Below, piece by piece: positions 43,802 to 50,956 of a stretch of DNA of 64,000 bases. The stretch's first letter is position 1, and every line of letters starts with the position of its first letter. Source of the DNA: Micrococcaceae bacterium Sec5.1 (lineage in GTDB: Bacteria > Actinomycetota > Actinomycetes > Actinomycetales > Micrococcaceae); contig CP143430.1 in NCBI GenBank assembly GCA_039636795.1, forward strand, positions 4,588,001 to 4,652,000. Reading direction: 5' to 3'. Position numbers and translations under genes: made by a program. The notes beneath the pieces are model-generated. The model saw only the letters and a list, made by a program, of their open reading frames with translations, searched no databases and had not been told where the DNA came from.

Positions 43802-45124
43802 GTGGAGATCTCTGCGCAACACGTCTGGCTGATGTTGTCATCGGCAATGGTGCTTTTCATGACTCCGGGCCTCGGCCTGTTCTATGGCGGCATGACCCGC
43901 GCCAAGGCAGCGCTCAACATGATCATGATGAGCTTTATCTCTGCAGGCATTGTGGGCGTCGTGTGGGTCCTGTGGGGATACTCGATGACCACCGGCGACG
44001 GTTTCCTCGGCCTGTTCGGCAACCCGTTCGCGCACTTCGGGCTCCAGGACCTCATAGGTTCGCCCGACCTCCTCAAGGCAGTCTTCGCCGCTACCTTCGC
44101 CATCATCACCGTGGCACTCATCAGCGGCGCCATCGCCGACCGCGCCAAGTTCAGCGCATGGGCGCTCTTCGTCCCGATCTGGGTCACCGTGGTCTACTGC
44201 CCGCTGGCTTACATGGTCTGGGGCGGCGGCTTGATGAGCGCAGGTGGAGCCGTCACGCAGATCTTCGGCCAGGTGATCGACTTCGCCGGCGGTGCCGTAG
44301 TTGAGGTCAGTTCAGGTACCGCCGCTTTCGTCCTCGCATTGATCGTGGGAAAGCGTCACGGATTCGCCAAAGACCCCAACCACCGCCCTCACAACGTCCC
44401 GTTCATCATGATCGGCGCAGCAATCCTCTGGTTCGGCTGGTTTGGATTCAACGGCGGTGCCGCAACCACCGTTGAGCAGGCAGGCCTGATCTGGGTCAAC
44501 ACGCTGGTGGCCCCGGCCGCGGCGATGCTGAGCTGGTTGGTCACGGAGAAGATCCGCCACGGACACCCGACATCACTGGGCGCGGCCTCCGGCGTTGTTG
44601 CCGGATTGGTCGCCATCACCCCTTCCTGCGCCAACATCACCCCGCTCGCGGCACTTGGCCTGGGACTCGTTGCCGGTGCCGCCTGTGCCGTGTTTGTGGA
44701 CCTGAAGTACAAGTTCGGTTTCGACGATTCCCTTGACGTCGTGGGCGTGCACTTTGGCGCTGGCGTGATCGGCACGCTCTCTCTTGGCTTCGTTGCCTTT
44801 CCCACGGAAGGCGTGGCCGGCGGCCTCCTTTACGGCGGCGGCGTGCAGCAGCTCGTGGCCCAGACAGTGGCCGTGCTGCTCACCATCGCCCTCTCCGGCC
44901 TGGGCACACTGCTGATCGGCCGCGCTATTCACAAGACCATCGGCTTCCGCGTGGCCCACGAACACGAAGTTGCAGGAGTGGACCTCACCCAGCACGCAGA
45001 ATCGGCCTACGAGTTTGGCCTCACAGCCCACGGGCACTTCCGCCAGCAGCAGGCCCACCTGTCGTCGCTGATCAAGGGTGGACGCAAAGAGTCGGAGCAG
45101 GCAAAGGAAGACAGCTTCGCCTAG
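43802..45124 (+). CDS. amt: Ammonium transporter (Amt/MEP/Rh family)
   Basis: 440 residues with 11 membrane helices. MLSSAMVLFMTPGLGLFYGG, GYSMTTGDGFLG, and the pore histidines in VGVHFGAGVIGTL and the twin half (GRAIHKTIG region) mark the family. It starts without a long signal peptide. A cytoplasmic C-terminal tail of some 60 residues is longer than the usual Amt tail. GTG at 43802 after AAGGGAA. GlnR-type boxes upstream indicate nitrogen control. No glnK follows; a strong hairpin does. Confidence 0.94.
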   Translation: MEISAQHVWLMLSSAMVLFMTPGLGLFYGGMTRAKAALNMIMMSFISAGIVGVVWVLWGYSMTTGDGFLGLFGNPFAHFGLQDLIGSPDLLKAVFAATFAIITVALISGAIADRAKFSAWALFVPIWVTVVYCPLAYMVWGGGLMSAGGAVTQIFGQVIDFAGGAVVEVSSGTAAFVLALIVGKRHGFAKDPNHRPHNVPFIMIGAAILWFGWFGFNGGAATTVEQAGLIWVNTLVAPAAAMLSWLVTEKIRHGHPTSLGAASGVVAGLVAITPSCANITPLAALGLGLVAGAACAVFVDLKYKFGFDDSLDVVGVHFGAGVIGTLSLGFVAFPTEGVAGGLLYGGGVQQLVAQTVAVLLTIALSGLGTLLIGRAIHKTIGFRVAHEHEVAGVDLTQHAESAYEFGLTAHGHFRQQQAHLSSLIKGGRKESEQAKEDSFA

Positions 45125-45138
45125 CGGCCCACATTCAG

Positions 45139-45184
45139 AACAGCAGCCGACGGCGGAACCCAGGTCCCGCCGTCGGCTGCTGTT
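45139..45184. terminator. Bidirectional terminator between amt and the DUF1992 gene
   Basis: 18-bp perfect arms AACAGCAGCCGACGGCGG / CCGCCGTCGGCTGCTGTT with a 10-base loop. Confidence 0.85.
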
Positions 45185-45207
45185 TGCGCCGTCTTACCCA
45201 TGTAGGG

Positions 45208-45804
45208 TCAGCCGGAGCCGTTCCAGAGCCGTTTCCACCACGTTCGCTTGATTGGTTCCTCCGGCTCCGGCTCAGGTGGAGCTGCCGCAGCCCGCCGCTC
45301 GCGCCATCGTTCCAGCTCGGCGTCAACATCCCGCAGCTTGGTGGTCACTGGCGGCCCACCCTGGAGTTGGCGACGGGCCTCAACCACTCGCTTGTTGAAG
45401 TCCTCAAGGATGTCGCGGACCTGCTTCTCGGTGTACTGCTGATCCAGCTTCGCGTCGAGTTCAGCGTCCTCGATCCGTAGGAGAATGGCTGGCGGGCCGA
45501 TCCCGCTGAGTCGCTCACGCTGGATCAGACCTTTGACCCACCAGTCCGGATCATAGTGCTCGCCCAGACCCGGTATCGGCTTGCCAGCGTATTTGAGGTT
45601 GTCGAACTTGCCCTGGTTCATGGCGTCCCGGATCAAATATTCGACCCGCGCGGCGTCGTCCACCTTCCGGCGTTTCTCCCGCTCCTCCGCCTCAGCCGCC
45701 TCGAGCTCTGCGTCTTCCTCGGCATTACCGCCCCACGAGCGGACGGCCCGCAATTCCGCGCCCCGCTCAAGCTTCCGTCTGAAGGCGTTGTTCTCGGCGT
45801 TCAC
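45208..45804 (-). CDS. DnaJ-homologue-like DUF1992 protein
   Basis: 198 residues. The core reads DDAARVEYLIRDAMNQGKFDNLKYAGKPIP, PDWWVKGLIQRERLSGIGPPAIL (the DUF1992 signature), then a charged coiled coil ending in a Pro/Glu-rich and KRTWWKRLW tail. The family is sometimes annotated DnaJ family without a J motif; function unknown. The GTG at 45804 preceded by AGGAGG is chosen; longer frames lack a ribosome site. Confidence 0.85.
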   Translation of the reverse strand: MNAENNAFRRKLERGAELRAVRSWGGNAEEDAELEAAEAEEREKRRKVDDAARVEYLIRDAMNQGKFDNLKYAGKPIPGLGEHYDPDWWVKGLIQRERLSGIGPPAILLRIEDAELDAKLDQQYTEKQVRDILEDFNKRVVEARRQLQGGPPVTTKLRDVDAELERWRERRAAAAPPEPEPEEPIKRTWWKRLWNGSG

Positions 45805-45941
45805 GTTTCGCCACCTCCTCGCACGGCAGTCCTCTCCTGCCGGAAATCGTGGTTCCGGCTCCAGTATTCCGCACTTTGCTGGGCCGGGGGGAGGGCTAAG
45901 CGCTACTCTCGATCCAAATATCTCCACAGGAAGGGCCGCGC

Positions 45942-46292
45942 GTGACTACTGTTTCCAATGCATTCATTCCGGTCTCGGATCCGGGTCAGGCAGCCAAGTG
46001 GTATTCGGAACACCTGATGCTTCGGACTGTCACCGTTTCGGAGTGGACGGCAGTTCTAACGGGCGACGGCGGTGCCACAGTTACGCTGATGGGTCCGCTC
46101 AGTGGGATCGCGGCTGAGCCCGGGCTGGCATGGGCGACCTGCGGTTTCCTTGTGGAGGACCTCACGGGCATGCGGGATCGCTTGCTCAGGAATGGCCACG
46201 GCGTGTCAGTGGTGGAGGGCGATCCGGACACCTGCCTGTTCTTCACAGTCCGGGACCCCGATGGGAACGTCCTGCTGCTCACGGACAGATAA
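45942..46292 (+). CDS. VOC (glyoxalase) family protein
   Basis: 116 residues. One VOC unit pair: FIPVSDPGQAAKWYSEHLML, WATCGFLVEDLTGMRDRLLRNG and FTVRDPDGNVLLLTD. Function unknown; unlike the VOC protein at 37255 in detail. GTG start after GGAAGG. A GTGTCGGGG hairpin follows. Confidence 0.85.
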   Translation: MTTVSNAFIPVSDPGQAAKWYSEHLMLRTVTVSEWTAVLTGDGGATVTLMGPLSGIAAEPGLAWATCGFLVEDLTGMRDRLLRNGHGVSVVEGDPDTCLFFTVRDPDGNVLLLTDR

Positions 46293-46370
46293 GCTCCCTG
46301 GTTCACCAGCGCCGCAGCCCTGTGGCTTCACGCCCTGTTGCTTCACCACCCCCTTTGATCGCCGGGCGGC

Positions 46371-46403
46371 CCCCGACACACCGGGATTAGCGGCGTGTCG
46401 GGG
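46371..46403. terminator. Hairpin between convergent genes
   Basis: Arms CCCCGACAC / GTGTCGGGG around 15 bases, between the VOC gene and the SulP fusion. Confidence 0.6.
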
Positions 46404-46453
46404 CCAAGGTCAGCTCAAAGCAGGTGATGGAGCAACGCAGGCTAGCTGGCAGG

Positions 46454-48751
46454 CTACTGAACGGCCATGCTCGGATCCAGTTGCTCGATGCCCTCAGGAG
46501 TAACAAGGACCACCCTGGCCGTGCAGATGTCGTAGAACAAGCCTGTGGCTTGCACTTGCCCGGATGCCAAGGCCGGCCCGGTGACCGGGTGCTCTTCGAG
46601 TTTCTGGAGCTGGACGGCGACGTTCACCATGCTTAGCTGGTCGAGGCGGCTGTAACCTTCAGCTTCGGCAGCGAGGGCGACAGGATGGCCATCCAACAGC
46701 GCGGTGTAGCTCGGCCGGGCGTGCTCCAACCACGTATCGAAGCCCGCGCCCAAGGCTGCGGGCGCACCCTCGGCGTCGGCTATAACGGCCTTCATCGCGC
46801 CACAGTTGGAGTGGCCGCAGATCACGATCGAGTCCACGGACAACCCCTTGACCGCGAATGCGAGTGCCGAGTCGATCGAGGCATCCCGGCCGTCGGGGCA
46901 CACTACGTTGCCAATATTCCGCAGTGTCAGAAGGTCTCCGGGGCCGCTGCTGGTGATGAGGTTCGGATTGACCCGGGAGTCGACGCAGGCAACAAACAGT
47001 GTGTCCGGGTTCTGCCCCTCGGTCAGATCCTGTACCAGTGGGCGAACCTTGTCTGCGTACCGCCGATGGTATTTGTCGATGCCAAGGAGGATTGACCGCA
47101 GCGGAAGCTGCCCGCCGTCGTCGTGCGCTTCCTGCTGGGAACCATCCAAAGGCGACGGCTGCCAGGAAGTCCTGGGCGGAAGCGGGAATTCACGTGGATC
47201 CTGACGCTGTGGAGTGTTGTCCGCGGCGTCGGTGAAAGCGGTGGTTCCGTGTTCCTCCAGCACCACCGAGGCGCCGCTGGAGCGGTGTTGTGCCTGCCAG
47301 GCAACGAGCGCCTCGCGGAAAGCGTGGTCGAGGTAATCGGCGTTGAGTTCAACCACTGCGTCCTGGCCCTCGGGCACGGAGTGCAGGACGCGGTTCAGTC
47401 GTGGCAGGGCGAAGAAGCTGCAGGACCCGGCGATCGTGACGCGCCACGGCAGCTGCTCCCCGGCCGGGGCATGGGCGTGGATCTGAGCCCGGAGTACCCG
47501 CCACAACACGCAGAGTGCCGCGAGGGCGAGGCCGATAATGACGCCTTCGAGCAGGTTCAGCACAACAACGCACGCGAGCGTGACCACGTAGACCAGGAGG
47601 TCGCCGGTGCGGAGGCTGGTTTTGATGTCGGCGACCTTGATGAGCTTGGCGCCGATGACGAGCAACAGGCCGGCGAGCACTGACAAGGGAATCAGCTGGA
47701 TGAGGCCGGCGAACAGTGCCGAGAACACCAGGACCCACACGCCGTGCAGGATGGCGGACGCCCGGCTCGCGGCGCCGGCCTCGACGTTGGTGGCGCTGCG
47801 GACGATCACGCCTGTCACCGGGAGGCCTCCGAGCATTCCCGAGACCATGTTGGCGGAGCCTTGTCCGACGAGTTCGCGGTTGAGGTTGGTGCGCGCGCCT
47901 GCGTGCATCTTGTCCACCGCGACCGCAGACAGCAGCGATTCGATGCTCGCGATCAGGGCAACCGTGATGACTGCCATGGCGGCGGCGCGCCAGTTGCCGT
48001 CGGGCAAGCTCGGCAGGGCAACGGCGTCGAACAGCGAACCGCTGAAGCTGATGCGCTCGACGCTGGGCGCAACTGCTGCAGACAAAGCGGTGACAGCGAC
48101 CACCGCCGCCAGCGGGCCGGGAATCTTCTGCACTGCAGTGGGCAGATATTTCCAGGCAAGGAGGATGGCAACAACTGCCAGGCCGAGAAGGGCAGAGTGC
48201 AGCTCGACATTGGTTATGGCCGATGGAAGTGCGGTCAGGTTTTCGACGGCGGACCCAGCCGCCTTCCCACCGAGCAGCACATGCAACTGCTGCAGGATGA
48301 TCGTGATGCCGATGCCAGCCAGCATTGCCTTGACCACCACCGGCGAAACTGCCAGCGCGGCCCGGCCTACGCGACTAATACCCAGCAACAACTGGACGAC
48401 GCCGGCGGCTGCGGTAATGGCGCACGTCACCTGCCAACCGAACTCGTCAACCAACCCGGCGACGACGACGGTCAGTCCAGCGGCGGGGCCGCTCACCTGC
48501 AATGGGGAGCCGCCGAGGCTGCCAGCGACGATTCCTCCGATGGCTGCCGCAATAAGCCCGGCCATGACGGGTGCTCCGGAGGCGGCGGCGATACCGAGCG
48601 AGAGCGGAAGGGCAACAAGGAAGACGACGAGGGATGCGGGGAGGTCGGCTCCAAGGTTGCTGAGGAAGCTCGGCTTGGGTGCTTTGCCCCGGCTTCCGGG
48701 CGGGCTGTGGGAGTCGGTGGAGATGGAAGCGGAGTCGTTTGTTTGCGGCAC
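46454..48751 (-). CDS. SulP-family anion transporter fused to beta-carbonic anhydrase
   Basis: 765 residues. Residues 30-420 are a SulP transporter with about 10-12 helices (LPASLVVFLVALPLSLGIA, SGPAAGLTVVVAGLVDEFGW, GMLGGLPVTGVIVRSATNVEAGA). A STAS-like stretch and a linker follow, then a C-terminal beta-carbonic anhydrase (about 550-765) with zinc motif CVDSRVNPN and CGHSNCGAMKA. The fusion suggests bicarbonate uptake coupled to hydration. It lies alone, divergent from the GST gene. Sulfate transport is less likely. Confidence 0.92.
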   Translation of the reverse strand: MPQTNDSASISTDSHSPPGSRGKAPKPSFLSNLGADLPASLVVFLVALPLSLGIAAASGAPVMAGLIAAAIGGIVAGSLGGSPLQVSGPAAGLTVVVAGLVDEFGWQVTCAITAAAGVVQLLLGISRVGRAALAVSPVVVKAMLAGIGITIILQQLHVLLGGKAAGSAVENLTALPSAITNVELHSALLGLAVVAILLAWKYLPTAVQKIPGPLAAVVAVTALSAAVAPSVERISFSGSLFDAVALPSLPDGNWRAAAMAVITVALIASIESLLSAVAVDKMHAGARTNLNRELVGQGSANMVSGMLGGLPVTGVIVRSATNVEAGAASRASAILHGVWVLVFSALFAGLIQLIPLSVLAGLLLVIGAKLIKVADIKTSLRTGDLLVYVVTLACVVVLNLLEGVIIGLALAALCVLWRVLRAQIHAHAPAGEQLPWRVTIAGSCSFFALPRLNRVLHSVPEGQDAVVELNADYLDHAFREALVAWQAQHRSSGASVVLEEHGTTAFTDAADNTPQRQDPREFPLPPRTSWQPSPLDGSQQEAHDDGGQLPLRSILLGIDKYHRRYADKVRPLVQDLTEGQNPDTLFVACVDSRVNPNLITSSGPGDLLTLRNIGNVVCPDGRDASIDSALAFAVKGLSVDSIVICGHSNCGAMKAVIADAEGAPAALGAGFDTWLEHARPSYTALLDGHPVALAAEAEGYSRLDQLSMVNVAVQLQKLEEHPVTGPALASGQVQATGLFYDICTARVVLVTPEGIEQLDPSMAVQ

Positions 48752-48937
48752 TGGAATTTCCTAAGGCTCGGGAACACTGACTTCTCCAGCGTAGGAATGT
48801 TGTCACGTGCAATGACAAGATGATGTGATTCTTGTGACAAAACTTGTGAACAGGCAGCGTCATGTGGCGACCAATGGGAACTTCTGCAGGGAGTGGGATC
48901 GTTGAGGACTCCATGTGCGTGGACATAGTCTGAAGCA

Positions 48938-49999
48938 ATGAATGAAGAAACCCGCATAGCGGACGAAGACAGCACACGGGGCTCTTACGTCACGGGCAAC
49001 GAGTTCAACCGCGATACCAACTACATCGAGGACCGGATCACCCGCGACGGCACTCCCGGACCGAACGGTGAACCCGGCTGGCCGGTTGAGCCAGGCAGAT
49101 ACAGGCTGATAGCAGCCCGGGCCTGTCCATGGGCCAACCGCTCGGTCATCGTCCGCAGGCTTCTGGGCCTGGAGCACGTCATCAGCCTCGGACAGCCGGG
49201 CCCTACCCACGACGCCAGGTCCTGGACCTTTGATTTGGATCCTGACGGAAAAGATCCAGTACTGGGAATCGAGCGGCTACAGGAGGCGTACTTCCGCCGC
49301 TTTCCGGACTATCCCCGCGGCATCACGGTTCCGGCAATCGTGGACATCCCAAGCGGGGCCGTCGTGACCAACAACTACCCCCAAATCACGCTCGACTTCT
49401 CCACAGAATGGGCAGAGTTCCACCGTCCGGGCGCACCACAGCTCTATCCGGAGCACCTGCGCGAGGAAATCGACACGGTCAACAAGCGCGTCTTCACCGA
49501 GGTCAACAATGGGGTCTATAAGTGCGGCTTCGCAGGGTCCCAGGAGGCTTACGAAGCCGCCTATGTCCGCCTGTGGAGCGCCTTGGACTGGCTTGAGGAA
49601 CGGCTGGCAAACCAGAGATACGTCGTGGGTGACACCATCACCGAGGCGGATGTCAGGCTGTTCACCACGCTGGCTCGCTTTGATGCGGTCTACCACGGGC
49701 ACTTCAAATGCAATCGAAACAAGCTCAGCGAAATGCCGGTGCTGTGGGCGTATGCCAGGGATCTGTTCCAAACGCCGGGTTTCGGCGACACGATCGACTT
49801 CGTCCAGATCAAGCAGCACTACTACATAGTGCACGAGGACATTAATCCCACACGCATCGTCCCTATGGGACCGGACCTCTCCGGTTGGCTGACCCCGCAT
49901 GGAAGGGAATCGCTTGGCGGGCGTCCGTTCGGGGACGGGACTCCACCAGGGCCGGTCAAGGCAGGCGAGGAAGTGGCTGCTGGTCACGGGGCCGTCTAA
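48938..49999 (+). CDS. GST-family glutathionyl/mycothiol hydroquinone reductase-like protein (ECM4/YqjG type)
   Basis: 353 residues. The thioredoxin-like part carries ARACPWANRSVIVRRLLGLE (active Cys in CPW), GITVPAIVDIPSGAVVTNNY, and the helical part QLYPEHLREEIDTVNKRVFTEVNNGVYKCGF and YVVGDTITEADVRLFTTLARFDAVYHGHFKCN, the full ECM4 pattern. Reduces thiol-conjugated hydroquinones; mycothiol is the likely thiol in this phylum. The start at 48938 has no strong ribosome site. Confidence 0.9.
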   Translation: MNEETRIADEDSTRGSYVTGNEFNRDTNYIEDRITRDGTPGPNGEPGWPVEPGRYRLIAARACPWANRSVIVRRLLGLEHVISLGQPGPTHDARSWTFDLDPDGKDPVLGIERLQEAYFRRFPDYPRGITVPAIVDIPSGAVVTNNYPQITLDFSTEWAEFHRPGAPQLYPEHLREEIDTVNKRVFTEVNNGVYKCGFAGSQEAYEAAYVRLWSALDWLEERLANQRYVVGDTITEADVRLFTTLARFDAVYHGHFKCNRNKLSEMPVLWAYARDLFQTPGFGDTIDFVQIKQHYYIVHEDINPTRIVPMGPDLSGWLTPHGRESLGGRPFGDGTPPGPVKAGEEVAAGHGAV

Positions 50000-50045
50000 C
50001 CGGCAGCAGCCCTACTTTACTCGGCGGCCAACCCCGGCCGACCTG

Positions 50046-50633
50046 TCACTGACGAAGGCCAGCCAGCGCCGCCTCCACCGCAGCGATCGCAGCAGCCGTG
50101 ATCGAATCCCGCTCGCCGGAGCCGTCCACCATCAACAGAATTCCGCGTTGCGTGTACGCAGTCACCACAGGCTGCGTCTCATCCCGGTACAGCTCCAGCC
50201 GGCGCTGAATCACAGGTTCAGTGTCGTCGCTGCGGCCCTGTTCCTGGGCCCTTTGAAGCATGCGGGCAACGAGCTCGGCATCCTCCACTGTCAGCACAAG
50301 AACAACTTCAAGCGTCTGTTGTTTTGCGGCCAGGATCTCATCAAGGGCGCCAATTTGGATGACAGTCCGCGGGTAGCCATCCAGTAGGAACCCATTCCCG
50401 GTATCGGCATCCTCCAGGCGCTGACGGAGCATAGCCGTGGTGACGTGGTCCGGAACAAACTCACCCCGGTCCATATACTCGCCGGCTTCTGCACCGAGTT
50501 CTGTCTTGTCCCGAACATGTGCGCGGAAGAGGTCTCCCGTAGAGATCGCGGGGATGGAGAAATGCCGCGCGATCACTTCCGCCTGCGTGCCTTTGCCGGA
50601 ACCTGGAGGGCCCATGATGATCAATCGCGCCAT
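50046..50633 (-). CDS. adk: Adenylate kinase, paralogue outside the ribosomal-protein locus
   Basis: 195 residues. Walker A GPPGSGKGT near residue 8, STGDLFRAHV, GFLLDGYPRT and a short LID without zinc cysteines. Converts AMP and ATP to two ADP. The ATG at 50633 (MARLIIMGPPG) is preferred to one 18 bases upstream. Primary adk genes normally sit beside secY and map; here the neighbours are a GST-like reductase and a polysaccharide lyase, so this is probably a second copy. Confidence 0.9.
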   Translation of the reverse strand: MARLIIMGPPGSGKGTQAEVIARHFSIPAISTGDLFRAHVRDKTELGAEAGEYMDRGEFVPDHVTTAMLRQRLEDADTGNGFLLDGYPRTVIQIGALDEILAAKQQTLEVVLVLTVEDAELVARMLQRAQEQGRSDDTEPVIQRRLELYRDETQPVVTAYTQRGILLMVDGSGERDSITAAAIAAVEAALAGLRQ

Positions 50634-50956
50634 GACACAAGTCCGTTTCAAGAGGCGGCCGGGACTTAAACGATACGCCGACGACGGCGCGACACTCCCG
50701 CCGTCGCCGGTTTTTCTTTGGGGTCAGAACAGCCGGATTCCGGCTCAAGCACCCACGCGCCGCGGGAATTGATGGGCGACCCTCGAATGCATCCCCCGCC
50801 ACGTGGATCCCGGTGTCGAGGTGCTTTCTGGGGGGCCAGGGAAGTGACGTCGCGAGACCAAAGCCCGATCGCCCCTTGCGGCCCGCAACATCGGAAGGTA
50901 AGTTTTTTGAAACGTACCAAAGAAAGCGCTTTCCGAAACCTTAGGTGGAATCGAAC
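50634..50956. other. Divergent intergenic region between adk and the PL26-like gene
   Basis: 323 bases. The GC-rich left part holds no recognisable gene. The right end (50901-50950) is AT-richer with TTTTTTGAAA, a GAAAGCGCTTTC palindrome and AGGTGGAA, giving the promoter/operator of the plus-strand gene. Confidence 0.6.
50922..50933. promoter_or_regulatory. LacI-type operator candidate
   Basis: GAAAGCGCTTTC, a perfect 12-bp palindrome of the LacI/GalR half-site type, 23 bases before the start codon of the PL26-like gene. No LacI gene is nearby. Confidence 0.5.

Noticed and set aside
47607..48823. Two long plus-strand frames opposite the SulP fusion
   Set aside because: Antisense shadows; composition matches reversed hydrophobic codons.
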